The notes under the pieces: generated by a model | What the model was told of the DNA's origin: nothing | The model's database searches: none | Seen by the model: only the letters and a program-made list of their open reading frames with translations | Program-made: the position numbers and the translations under genes | Assembly (NCBI GenBank): GCA_045599005.1 | Contig: JAZRVF010000012.1 | Location: 1 to 64,000 of the forward strand | Length of the DNA: 64,000 nt | From: Treponema_I sp045599005 | GTDB taxonomy: Bacteria; Spirochaetota; Spirochaetia; Treponematales; Treponemataceae | Direction of reading: 5' to 3' | Shown: piece after piece, positions 8,984 through 17,931 of the stretch | Numbering within the stretch: the first letter of the stretch is position 1 | Layout: each line of letters opens with the position of its first letter

Positions 8984-9697
8984 ATGGAACGTAATCCTTT
9001 TTTTCTGAGGCATGTTTTGAAAAAATCCGTTTTAATCAGTCTTTTTCTTTCTGTTGCATTTTCTGCTGTTTTTGCACAGAGTATCACCACAGCAAGCAAC
9101 TATTTCCAGACAATTTCAGAATATTACGCAACCATAAAAAGCTACGAGGCAGACATAAAGATCGAGACAGGATCTTCTTCCCTTGACGGCCGGGTTTCCT
9201 TCAAGAGCCCCAACCTGCTCCGCATTGATTTTTCAAATCCCGAATCCCAGGTGATTGTTTACGACGGAAACCAGCTGACAATCTATCTGCCCAACGCGGA
9301 CGCAACACTGATCCAGGCTACAGACTCCGATGATTCTGCAGGCGGTGCGGCAAATCTTGCGACTCCCCAGGGACTTTATCTTATGAACCGTTACTATCAC
9401 ATTGCCTACCTTGTCGGACAGAACCCGGTTCCCCTTACGGAAGGCTCCTCAGAAAATGTCGTAAAACTGGTTCTTACACGCAAAAACAACTCAGAAAGTT
9501 TCAAGACAATCAATCTGTCAATTTCACCCGTTTCCCGGATGATCCGTCAGATAAGCGCAGAACTTGCATCCACAGGCGAGACATTCACATTCACGTTCTC
9601 CAATTATGATCTGAACACCACGATTCCCGCCACACGCTTTATTTACGAAGCACCTTCAAGTTCAAACAACTACACAAATTTCGTATACACCGAGTGA
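8984..9697 (+). CDS. LolA-like periplasmic lipoprotein carrier protein
   Basis: The product of about 237 residues has a signal peptide ending near AVFAQS, then a LolA-type core: TISEYYATIKSYEADIKIE, GRVSFKSPNLLRIDFSNPESQVIVYDG and a later QGLYLMNRYY. LolA carries lipoproteins across the periplasm to the outer membrane. I choose ATG 8984, which gives a clean signal peptide; the frame extends back to 8924 inside the preceding gene, and no strong ribosome site marks either start. It leads a run with a RodZ-like gene, rimO and a helicase gene. LolA assignment is by pattern; other LolA-fold proteins are possible. Confidence 0.7.
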   Translation: MERNPFFLRHVLKKSVLISLFLSVAFSAVFAQSITTASNYFQTISEYYATIKSYEADIKIETGSSSLDGRVSFKSPNLLRIDFSNPESQVIVYDGNQLTIYLPNADATLIQATDSDDSAGGAANLATPQGLYLMNRYYHIAYLVGQNPVPLTEGSSENVVKLVLTRKNNSESFKTINLSISPVSRMIRQISAELASTGETFTFTFSNYDLNTTIPATRFIYEAPSSSNNYTNFVYTE

Positions 9698-9707
9698 GGC
9701 CTTTCAT

Positions 9708-10796
9708 ATGGAAAGTTTCGGAAAACTGCTTTCTACAAAAAGACAGGAAAAAAATATAGATATAGAAACCGTAGCACGGGAAACAGCAATCTCTGTCCAG
9801 TTTCTGCGTGCCCTTGAGGAAGAAGACCTGGACGTTTTTCCCGCGCCCACCTATCTTACGGGATTCCTTCACAATTACGGTGATTATCTCGGTCTTGACG
9901 CTGACTATCTTGTAAAACTGTATCACGCGAAAGTGCTTCAGGAGACACCGACTCCCGCAGAACTTTTTCACATCAGAAAAAGTGTCTGGTTCTTCATCCT
10001 GATCGGTATTCTTTCAGCGGCAGCACTTACCGGCCTTGTTTTCCTGGGAATCTGGGGTTTCAACAGATGGCAGGAAAGCCGGACTGAGCAGATCACCACG
10101 GTCAGCCTTGAGAAAAAAGAGGCAAACACTTTCATCATTACAAAAGAGCCCATCACATGCCGTGTCTATCAGGGTGACCTTCTTATTGTTCCCTACGCAT
10201 CAGGCAATATTGAGCTTAAGGTTCTGTCAACAGACACTGTGCTTTCTCTTTCAACTCCTGCAGGTACACAGATCATTGAGCTGGGAGAGGATCTTTCCTT
10301 TGACCTGAACAAAGACGGTGTAAACGAAATAAGCGTTTTCCTTTCTGACATTTCTGCAGAAGACCCGAACAGAGGCGCAGAAATCCGTCCCATGCTTAAA
10401 GACAATTCAGAACCTCTTGCAAAACCTGATGATTCTGACATTGAAAGCGCACAGGCTCTTTCAGCAGTCACAGAGCGGGTTCTGATCAGCAGCAACCGTG
10501 CCTATCCTTTTACATTCTCAGCTGAGATCCGTGACAAAGTGCTTTTCCGTTATCAGATTGACAACGGAACACAGAGCGAGGAATTCCTTGCTTCAGGAGA
10601 CAACATCGTAGGTACCGCCATGAACCGCTGCCGTTTCTGGCTGAGCAATGCCGGTGCCGTAAAACTTCAGGTCCAGGGTGACGGACAGACAGTACCGCTG
10701 GATGTGGGAAAAGCAGGACAGGTTCTGGTACAGGACATTCTCTGGGTAAAAGAAAGCGACGGAGTTTACAAACTGATTGTTACCTCTGTTGACTGA
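9708..10796 (+). CDS. RodZ-like helix-turn-helix membrane protein
   Basis: This 362-residue protein has an N-terminal helix-turn-helix (about 5-70: FGKLLSTKRQEKNIDIETVA, FLRALEEEDLDVFPAPTYL, GFLHNYGDYLGLD), one transmembrane segment at about 92-117, and a C-terminal extracytoplasmic region with a DUF4115-like tail. This is the layout of RodZ, which links MreB to the cell wall machinery, and of the wider HTH_25 family. It is preceded by GAGG and sits 10 bases after the LolA-like gene. In a spirochaete the link to cell shape is plausible but unproven. Confidence 0.75.
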   Translation: MESFGKLLSTKRQEKNIDIETVARETAISVQFLRALEEEDLDVFPAPTYLTGFLHNYGDYLGLDADYLVKLYHAKVLQETPTPAELFHIRKSVWFFILIGILSAAALTGLVFLGIWGFNRWQESRTEQITTVSLEKKEANTFIITKEPITCRVYQGDLLIVPYASGNIELKVLSTDTVLSLSTPAGTQIIELGEDLSFDLNKDGVNEISVFLSDISAEDPNRGAEIRPMLKDNSEPLAKPDDSDIESAQALSAVTERVLISSNRAYPFTFSAEIRDKVLFRYQIDNGTQSEEFLASGDNIVGTAMNRCRFWLSNAGAVKLQVQGDGQTVPLDVGKAGQVLVQDILWVKESDGVYKLIVTSVD

Positions 10797-10819
10797 TTAT
10801 TCTGCCTGACGGAGGCAAC

Positions 10820-12238
10820 ATGAGCGAAAACATACAGGACAGACTCTTTTTTCTGGATCAGCACGGATGTGCGAAAAATCAGGTTGACGGCGAACTTCTT
10901 ATCTCACGGCTTGAGGCAAAGGGTTTCAGGCGGACTGAGGATGCGGAAAAAGCGGATCTGATAATCGTTAATTCCTGCGGATTTATTGAATCAGCAAAAG
11001 AAGAATCACTCAACTCACTTTTTGAGGCGCGGTCAGCCTTTCCGGACAAGAAGATTGTGCTGGCCGGCTGTCTTGCAGAGCGTTATGCCGCTGACTTTGC
11101 AGAAAATCTTCCCGAAGCCGATGCGGTTTTCGGAAACGGAGACCTTGCCCTTGTGGACTCATTGGTTGACCGGCTTTTTGATTCCGCTGACGGTGAAAAA
11201 TCAACTTTTGCCATGACTGCTCCCCAGAAAGGAGTATGCTGCGGTCCACGCTCAGAATTCCTGAATTTTCCTGCCAGCGCCTATGTGAAGATTACAGAAG
11301 GCTGCAACAACTGCTGTTCTTTCTGTGCCATTCCGCTGATTCGCGGAGAACTGAGAAGCAGAAGCAGAAAAGAAATCGTTGAAGAGATAAAGACACTGCT
11401 TGAAAAGGGCATCTTTGAGATAAATCTTATCGGTCAGGATCTGGCCGGTTACGGACGTGACGGTGTTGCCCGCGGTGACAGCGGAAATGCCGCCTATTTT
11501 GCAGAACCAAGTCCCCTGAAGCTTCTGCTTGAGGACATATCCGCACTCAAAGGGGATTTCTGGCTGAGACTCCTTTACATCCATCCCGACCATTTTCCAC
11601 GGGACATTGTTCCGGTCATAAAAGCGGATCCGCGGCTTCTTGCCTATTTTGACATGCCTTTCCAGAGCGGAAGCAATCAGGTGCTCAAGGCAATGAACAG
11701 AAGCGGTTCAGCGCAGACTTATGCGGAACTGGCGGACTTTGTGCGCAGATCTTTTGACGGAGATGCAACGATCCGCACCACATTTCTGTGCGGTTTTCCC
11801 GGTGAGACAGCAGACAAGGCCGAAGAGACGGCTGCCTTTCTTGCACAGGTTCAGCCTGACTGGTCCGGATGTTTTGAGTACAGCCGGGAAGAAGACACTG
11901 CTGCCTGGAGCATGAAAAATCAGGTGCCCTTCAAAACGGCAAAAAAACGGGCGGATAAACTGCGCACAATGCAGGAAGAGATTTCTGCGGAGAGACTCTG
12001 CCGGCACATTGACAGAGACTACACAGTCCTGATTGAGGAAGTGATTGATGATCCGGAGAATGATGCAGGAATTGCCCTTGGGCGCTGCTGGTTCCAGGCT
12101 CCGGAAGTTGACGGTGCCACAGTTGTCCGCTATGAACTTGATGATCCCAGACAGAAAGCACGGATTTTCGCAGGTTCTGTTGTAAAAGTTCACGTCACCG
12201 GCGTGACCGGATTCGACCTGGATTCAATCCTGCTGTAA
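10820..12238 (+). CDS. rimO: Ribosomal protein S12 methylthiotransferase
   Basis: RimO adds a methylthio group to the conserved Asp of ribosomal protein S12. The 472-residue protein has the MiaB/RimO plan: an UPF0004 domain with cluster cysteines C17, C53 and C84, a radical SAM domain with C162, C166 and C169 in EGCNNCCSFCAIPLIRG, and a C-terminal TRAM domain (about 395-472). SLNSLFEARSAFPDKKIVLAGCL and the IPLIRGELRSR context favour RimO over MiaB. The region 215-230 carries a small insertion. The start follows GACGGAGGCAAC. It is 9 bases upstream of the helicase gene, which suggests one transcript. Confidence 0.85.
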   Translation: MSENIQDRLFFLDQHGCAKNQVDGELLISRLEAKGFRRTEDAEKADLIIVNSCGFIESAKEESLNSLFEARSAFPDKKIVLAGCLAERYAADFAENLPEADAVFGNGDLALVDSLVDRLFDSADGEKSTFAMTAPQKGVCCGPRSEFLNFPASAYVKITEGCNNCCSFCAIPLIRGELRSRSRKEIVEEIKTLLEKGIFEINLIGQDLAGYGRDGVARGDSGNAAYFAEPSPLKLLLEDISALKGDFWLRLLYIHPDHFPRDIVPVIKADPRLLAYFDMPFQSGSNQVLKAMNRSGSAQTYAELADFVRRSFDGDATIRTTFLCGFPGETADKAEETAAFLAQVQPDWSGCFEYSREEDTAAWSMKNQVPFKTAKKRADKLRTMQEEISAERLCRHIDRDYTVLIEEVIDDPENDAGIALGRCWFQAPEVDGATVVRYELDDPRQKARIFAGSVVKVHVTGVTGFDLDSILL

Positions 12239-12247
12239 GGAACCCCG

Positions 12248-14563
12248 ATGAACGATGCCTCATACCTTGAGAACCTGAACCCGGAACAGAAAGCGGCCGT
12301 AACTCATACAGGCTCGCCACTTCTGATTCTTGCCGGAGCCGGAAGCGGAAAGACCCGCGTGATAACTGCAAAAATCGCTTACCTTATCTCTGAACAGAAT
12401 GTGCGCCCCTCTTCAATACTTGCCGTGACTTTCACAAAGAAAGCCGCCCGGGAAATGCAGGAGCGTGCCATGCGTTTTGACGAACGGGCAGCCCGCTCAC
12501 AGATCCGCACTTTCCATTCCTTCGGTTCCTGGTTTCTGCGCTGCTATGCTGATGAAGCCGGCATTGACCGGAACTTTACCGTTTATGACGATGATGACAT
12601 GGTCACCCTGATCACAAAAGCGGCCCCTGCAATCGCGAAAAAACAGGCCGCAGTCTATGCCCACAAAATCGCACTGGCAAAAGATTACTGTCTTCTGCCA
12701 GATGATCCTGATCTGGTGAAAATTGAAAGTGACAGCGAATTCCCCGGTGTCTATCAGGCATATCAGGACAGACTGCGCCAGACCGGCAATGTGGATTTCG
12801 GGGATCTGATAATGCTGCCGGTTCTCCTGCTAAAAGACAATCCTGCCATTGCGGCAAGCATTCATTCCCGCTTCAAGGTTGTGATGGTTGACGAATACCA
12901 GGACACAAACGTGGCACAGTTCATGCTTCTGCAGCAGCTTTCCGGTCCTGACACATACATCTGTGTTGTCGGTGATGATGATCAGTCAATCTACAGTTTC
13001 CGCGGTGCTGAAGTCCAGAACATCCTTACTTTTGAGAAGCATTTTGAAGGCACCCAGATAATCCGGCTTGAGAAGAATTACCGTTCTGTGGAACCGGTGC
13101 TTGATGTGTCAAACGCGGTAATCGCAAACAACAGGAACCGTCTTGGAAAAACACTGGAATCCGTGCGCGGTGAAGGCAAGAAGCCTAAGCTTGTTTTTCT
13201 GGCAAACCAGGATGAAGAATGCACTTTTGTGGCCGAACTTGTGAAGATGTCTCATAAAAAGGGATGTCCTTACAGTGACTGGGCTGTGCTTTACAGAACC
13301 AATGCCCAGTCCCTTGGATTTGAGACCGAGTTCCTGCACCGTAAGATTCCCTATTCCGTAGTCGGATCCCTTAAATTCTACGAGCGCGAGGAAATCAAGG
13401 ATATTCTTGCCTATCTTGCTTTTGCCGTGAATCCAAAGGACGAGATTGCTTTCCGCCGGATTGTGAACAAACCTGCCAGAGGAATAGGCGGTGTGACTCA
13501 GGACAAGATTGTAGACTTTGCACGGGACCAGGCAAAAGACGCACTGATTCCCATTGCAAGTCTTCTGGAAGCTGCCCGAAGCATGGCGGACGGACTTTCA
13601 AAAAAAGCAAAGGAAGGAATAAAGGATTTTATTGCTCTGATTGACGGTTCCCGGCAGTCTCTTGATGCCGGAGACGAAAAGGACGACAACACCCCTGTTG
13701 AAGAGTTGGCTGCTTTGGCTGACGGAATCAGTTCGGCGGACTCCGGCAATTCTTCGGAAAACATTGCTGACGGTGTGACATCTGCTGATAAAAGTTATGC
13801 GGCCGGCTCAGTCAAGCTTTCCAAATTCATTGAGGACCTGATCAAAAAAACAGGACTTTCTGATTATTACGAGGCTCAGGACGAAATTTCAGGGACACAG
13901 CGGCTTGCAAACCTAGAGGAACTCTGCAACAGTGCGGCAACTTATCCTGCAAACACCGCCGGCCTTCTGGAATTCCTTGACCACATTGAACTTGACCGGA
14001 CGCTGGAAGACCCGGATGCGGAAGAGAATCCCGATGCAGTGACACTGATAACCGTGCACAACACAAAGGGTCTGGAGTTTCCGCGGGTTGTGATCACCGG
14101 AATGGAGCACGGAGTTTTTCCGCGCACTGACAAAGTTGATGACGAACTGGAAGAAGAACGGCGGCTTTTTTACGTGGGCATAACCCGTGCAAAAGACGAG
14201 CTGTATCTTACAAGCTGCGCGACACGGCGCATGTACGGCCGGACTGAATATGTGTCTCCAAGCCCGTTTCTGGGTGAAGTGACTCCGGAAAGCGTTACCG
14301 TCCTCGGTACGCAGCCAGCCGCCTACAAGCGCATGATCAAATCAGTGGCCGCCGGAGAAAGCCCCGCAATGCCAGTGGATCCCCTTGCATCCCGCTGGAA
14401 GAAAGGGCGTTCTGTCTACCACGACGACTACGGAAGCGGAGTGATTGTTGCCACCGGAACCACTGACGACAACGAATACGTCATCACAGTCCGTTTTGAA
14501 ACCGGCGGCACAAAGCGCTTTCTGCCCAAGTACCAGGCAAACCGGCTCATGCTTGAAATGTGA
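12248..14563 (+). CDS. UvrD/PcrA/Rep-type superfamily 1 DNA helicase
   Basis: The 771-residue protein unwinds DNA with 3'-5' polarity in repair and replication. Seen are motif I AGAGSGKT (about 30-37), motif Ia LAVTFTKKAAREM, motif II VDEYQDTN, motif III DDDQSIYSFRGA, motif IV EKNYRS, motif V VTLITVHNTKGLEFP and motif VI FYVGITRAKDELYL. Between about 470 and 520 it has an acidic, Ser/Ala-rich insert not typical of PcrA. The C-terminal tail has a PcrA/UvrD-like YGSGVIVA segment. The start is behind TAAGGAACCCCG. Whether it is the functional UvrD, PcrA or Rep cannot be decided by eye. Confidence 0.9.
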   Translation: MNDASYLENLNPEQKAAVTHTGSPLLILAGAGSGKTRVITAKIAYLISEQNVRPSSILAVTFTKKAAREMQERAMRFDERAARSQIRTFHSFGSWFLRCYADEAGIDRNFTVYDDDDMVTLITKAAPAIAKKQAAVYAHKIALAKDYCLLPDDPDLVKIESDSEFPGVYQAYQDRLRQTGNVDFGDLIMLPVLLLKDNPAIAASIHSRFKVVMVDEYQDTNVAQFMLLQQLSGPDTYICVVGDDDQSIYSFRGAEVQNILTFEKHFEGTQIIRLEKNYRSVEPVLDVSNAVIANNRNRLGKTLESVRGEGKKPKLVFLANQDEECTFVAELVKMSHKKGCPYSDWAVLYRTNAQSLGFETEFLHRKIPYSVVGSLKFYEREEIKDILAYLAFAVNPKDEIAFRRIVNKPARGIGGVTQDKIVDFARDQAKDALIPIASLLEAARSMADGLSKKAKEGIKDFIALIDGSRQSLDAGDEKDDNTPVEELAALADGISSADSGNSSENIADGVTSADKSYAAGSVKLSKFIEDLIKKTGLSDYYEAQDEISGTQRLANLEELCNSAATYPANTAGLLEFLDHIELDRTLEDPDAEENPDAVTLITVHNTKGLEFPRVVITGMEHGVFPRTDKVDDELEEERRLFYVGITRAKDELYLTSCATRRMYGRTEYVSPSPFLGEVTPESVTVLGTQPAAYKRMIKSVAAGESPAMPVDPLASRWKKGRSVYHDDYGSGVIVATGTTDDNEYVITVRFETGGTKRFLPKYQANRLMLEM

Positions 14564-14596
14564 GCGGCAGCCTGAATCAGATCAGAATCAAAAAAA

Positions 14597-17041
14597 TCAA
14601 ATTCCGTAAATCCGGCTGAAAGTGATTTTTCCGGCCTTCCAGTCAATGTCCACGGCTTTCCGTCCTTTTATGCGGAGTCCGCGGACACTTCCATCTGCAA
14701 ACATCGGAGGCAGTGCGGGCAGCAGTGTGACTTTGCCGCCCCGGTCCTGAACCAGCATGTTTGCAATTCCTGCCGTACCACCGAAGTTTCCGTCAATCTG
14801 GAAGGGAGGATGAGCGTCCCACAGGTTGGAATAAGTTGAGCGTTTCAGCAGCACTTCAAGGAATTTTCCCGCATTTTCGCCGTCGCCAAGAATGTCAAAC
14901 ATGTTGATTATCCAGGCACAGCTCCATCCGGTGTAACCGCCGCCATTTTCCAGACGGATTTCAAGTGAGCGCCGGCAGGCCTGGATAAGTGCTTCATCAC
15001 CGGCAAACACTTCGCCGGGAAAAAGGCCGTACAGGTGTGAAATGTGTCTGTGTCCGGGTTCGCATTCTGCAAACTCTTCGTTCCATTCCAGAAGCTGACC
15101 TTTTGAGCCGGTCTGGAATGGGGTAAGATTTGCCAGAATGTGATCAATTCGGGCAAGAAGCTCAGCGTTCCCGGCGGCCAGTGCAGAGGCGGCGGGCAAA
15201 ACTGAAGCGGCGGCAGAAGGTTTACCAGTGTCCGAAACTTTATCCGCGTCACAAGCGGGCGAAGTTCTGGCGGCACCCAAAGCAGAAGGCGCGGTCACAG
15301 TTTTTTCGTTGCTGATGTCCGCAGCAAGTTCTGCAGATACGGCTCTGAAATGTCCGAAAACTTCCCGGATCATTGCAAGATCCATGGCGCAGTTCCGGGC
15401 CACAGAGGCCTTTACGGGTTCGGAAGTCTCAGGCGCCCAGAAATTGTTCTCAGGTGATGTGGATGGACAGGTTCCGAAAAGCCCGTCATGTTCCACAACA
15501 AAATCCGCAAGGAAAAGGGCGCATTCCCGGAGCACAGGATACAGTGTCTCCTTCAGGAAGGCTTTGTCCCCGGAATACTCGTAGAAGCGGTACAGTTCCT
15601 GACAGAGCCAGGGGCCGCCCATTGCCCACAGAGACCAGACTGCGACTCCTGGATCTCCTTCTGTCTGTCCGTAGATGATTCCCATAGGATTTGTGTTCCG
15701 CCAGAAATCCACATTGTGATGAACAACAAATCCACGGCAGCCATAATGAACCTGTGCTGCAGACTTTCCTTTCTCTGACAGGTCTTTCACAAAATCCACA
15801 TAAGGTTCAAGGCATGGTGCAAGTCCGCAGCTGAGTGCAGGCCAATAGTTCATCTGTGCATTGATGTTGGTAGTAAAATTGCAGCTCCATGGAGCCCTGA
15901 GATGCCAGTTCCAGATTCCCTGCAGGTTGGCCGGCTGGCTTCCTGCCCGTGAAGAGCTGATAAGCAGATAGCGGCCGTAAGCAAAATAAAGTGCATAAAG
16001 CCCCGGATCTGCTGCTCCGTTTTTAAGTGCTTCAAGCCGCCTGTCTGTTGCCGCGTCCAACTGAGGTCCAAGATCAAGTTTTACAGTATCAAAAATTGAT
16101 TTGTAATCAGCGGTATGGCGTTCCAAAGCGGATTCAATCAGTTTTTCCGCCTGAGCTGCACCGGATTCAGGAACAAGGCCAGCAAACAAATCAGCTTTGT
16201 CCAGTTCTGCATCCTTTGCGGCACTGAAGGCCCGGAATCTGATCACCAGCTTTGTTGCACCAAAAACAGCAAAACCGGCTGCAGAATCGGAAGAATCAAC
16301 AGAATCAGCAGAAGAATCCCCGGCGCAGGCAGAAACAGTTCCGTCACAGGCAGCCACAGCAAAAGCGGCGCGGAAAAATCTGCCCCGTGTTCCCTGCACA
16401 ACAGGTTCCGGAGTGTCGCCCAGGTAAGATGGATCCACATGTTCGGGACACTGGCCGCCCACCACAAGCCGGTTTCCATCGGCAGTCACTTTGTGGACCA
16501 GCTGGCTTTCAAACCCGATTCTGCAGTCAAAGGGTCTGTCTGCCTCAAAGCAGAAATAGACCGCATCATCAGGATAACTTGCAAAAACACGGCGGTAAAA
16601 ATTCACGCCATTAAGAGAATATTTTACGGAAGCCACAGCCTGATTCAGATCAAGGCTCCGTCTGTAGTCAGAAATTCCAGTTCCGGCGGCGGTTGTTCCG
16701 GAAGTCCCACCAAAATCAACCAGCAGGTTTCCCAAAGGAAGATAGGATTCTGAATACTCGCCAAGACAGTGTTTGGTCGCCAGTTTTTCGGCTTCCACAT
16801 ATTTTCTTTCAAAAAGGAGTTCCCTCACCTGTGGCAGATAATCCGCCGCACCATGATTGTTTTTATCCCGCTCCCAGCCGGACCAGAGGCAGTCTTCGTT
16901 CAGACCGATTTTCTCGCATTCCGGGTTTCCCCAGACCATCGCACCAAGGCGTCCGTTTCCCACAGGAAGTGATTCCTCCCATGCGCCAGCAGGCTGTTCA
17001 TACCATAATTCAAGCTTCTGTGATTTTTCGTTTTCGTTCAT
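14597..17041 (-). CDS. Glycoside hydrolase family 95 (alpha-L-fucosidase-type)
   Basis: GH95 enzymes remove alpha-1,2-linked fucose (or alpha-L-galactose) from host or plant glycans. In this 814-residue protein, N392 and N394 in TNINAQMNYWP, E531 in TSPENNFWAPE and D750 in FQIDGNFGGTAGI line up with the catalytic residues known for the bifidobacterial enzyme. The N-terminus LWYEQPAGAWEESLPVGNGR is typical. No signal peptide is visible, so it probably acts on imported oligosaccharides in the cytoplasm. Two Ser/Ala-rich low-complexity inserts lie at about 236-258 and 571-626. No clear ribosome site precedes ATG 17041; a TAATTT 6 bases upstream hints at a leaderless message. Confidence 0.9.
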   Translation of the reverse strand: MNENEKSQKLELWYEQPAGAWEESLPVGNGRLGAMVWGNPECEKIGLNEDCLWSGWERDKNNHGAADYLPQVRELLFERKYVEAEKLATKHCLGEYSESYLPLGNLLVDFGGTSGTTAAGTGISDYRRSLDLNQAVASVKYSLNGVNFYRRVFASYPDDAVYFCFEADRPFDCRIGFESQLVHKVTADGNRLVVGGQCPEHVDPSYLGDTPEPVVQGTRGRFFRAAFAVAACDGTVSACAGDSSADSVDSSDSAAGFAVFGATKLVIRFRAFSAAKDAELDKADLFAGLVPESGAAQAEKLIESALERHTADYKSIFDTVKLDLGPQLDAATDRRLEALKNGAADPGLYALYFAYGRYLLISSSRAGSQPANLQGIWNWHLRAPWSCNFTTNINAQMNYWPALSCGLAPCLEPYVDFVKDLSEKGKSAAQVHYGCRGFVVHHNVDFWRNTNPMGIIYGQTEGDPGVAVWSLWAMGGPWLCQELYRFYEYSGDKAFLKETLYPVLRECALFLADFVVEHDGLFGTCPSTSPENNFWAPETSEPVKASVARNCAMDLAMIREVFGHFRAVSAELAADISNEKTVTAPSALGAARTSPACDADKVSDTGKPSAAASVLPAASALAAGNAELLARIDHILANLTPFQTGSKGQLLEWNEEFAECEPGHRHISHLYGLFPGEVFAGDEALIQACRRSLEIRLENGGGYTGWSCAWIINMFDILGDGENAGKFLEVLLKRSTYSNLWDAHPPFQIDGNFGGTAGIANMLVQDRGGKVTLLPALPPMFADGSVRGLRIKGRKAVDIDWKAGKITFSRIYGI

Positions 17042-17200
17042 GAAACCAAATTAGCACAGTTTTCCCGGTTTTGATAGTGTAAAATAAGCGGCTGAATGAC
17101 TTTGCGGAGTGTGCACCCGTGCTTGGAGTGAATGCGGAAAACCTGTTTCCCGCACCTGACACGTCCGCCCCGCAATTTCCTGCCTGCCGTGACCCCAGTT

Positions 17201-17254
17201 TTTACACAGATTTAACATTTGCGTAATTGATTTTTTACTCCCGAAAACTATAAC
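17201..17254 (+). promoter_or_regulatory. Pho box and -10 element of phoB
   Basis: Four hexamers spaced exactly 11 bases apart, TTTACA (17201), TTAACA (17212), GTAATT (17223) and TTTACT (17234), end 9 bases before a -10-like TATAAC (17249-17254). The -10 ends 7 bases before the ATG, so the message may be leaderless. The arrangement matches PhoB/PhoP boxes, implying autoregulation. Confidence 0.75.
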
Positions 17255-17261
17255 TATAGGT

Positions 17262-17930
17262 ATGATTTTTATTCTGGAAGACGATGACAACATCCGTAAG
17301 CTGATTGCGTACACACTGCAGAGTCAGGGCTTTGAAGTTGCCGGATTCGAGCGTCCTTCACTTTTCTGGGACGCACTGAAAACTTCGGAACCGGAACTTA
17401 TCCTGCTGGACATTATGCTGCCTGAAGAAGACGGGATCTCAATACTGAAAAAAATCCGCCGTTCCCCACTTTTAAAATCACTTCCCGTAATCATGCTTAC
17501 TGCAAAGGATACGGAATTTGATGTGGTCACAGGACTTGATGCAGGAGCCGACGATTATGTCACCAAACCTTTCGGAATGATGGCTCTGGTTTCCCGGATC
17601 AAGGCAGTTCTCCGCCGTTATGAGCGTAAAACTGAGGCCTCCGAGATTCTTGCAGCGGGTGACCTTAAAGTCGATGTGACAAAACACACCGTTTTTGTTA
17701 ATGACAGACAGATTTTTCTTACCGTGAAAGAATTTGACCTGATCACTCTGCTTCTGCAGAACCGGGGTTCAGTCCTTACAAGAGAACAGCTGCTTGATTC
17801 GGTCTGGAAAATTGATGCAGACATAGAAAGTCGCACCGTGGATGTCCATATACGGACTTTAAGACAGAAACTGGAATCTGCCGGCGGAATGATAGAAACA
17901 ATCCGTGGCGTAGGATACAAGATAAACTGA
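17262..17930 (+). CDS. phoB: PhoB-type response regulator (OmpR family)
   Basis: The 222-residue protein has a receiver domain (about 1-118) with acidic D7-D9, phosphoacceptor D50 in LLDIMLPEEDG, conserved T and K in MLTAKD and YVTKPF, and an OmpR/PhoB winged helix (about 128-222: LTVKEFDLITLLLQNRGSVLTR, RTVDVHIRTLRQKL). It is followed after one base by a histidine kinase gene. A Pho box upstream and the density of Pho-boxed phosphate genes downstream make it the phosphate regulator; this is inference from context, since the protein alone could be any OmpR-type regulator. Confidence 0.85.
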   Translation: MIFILEDDDNIRKLIAYTLQSQGFEVAGFERPSLFWDALKTSEPELILLDIMLPEEDGISILKKIRRSPLLKSLPVIMLTAKDTEFDVVTGLDAGADDYVTKPFGMMALVSRIKAVLRRYERKTEASEILAAGDLKVDVTKHTVFVNDRQIFLTVKEFDLITLLLQNRGSVLTREQLLDSVWKIDADIESRTVDVHIRTLRQKLESAGGMIETIRGVGYKIN

Positions 17931-17931
17931 C

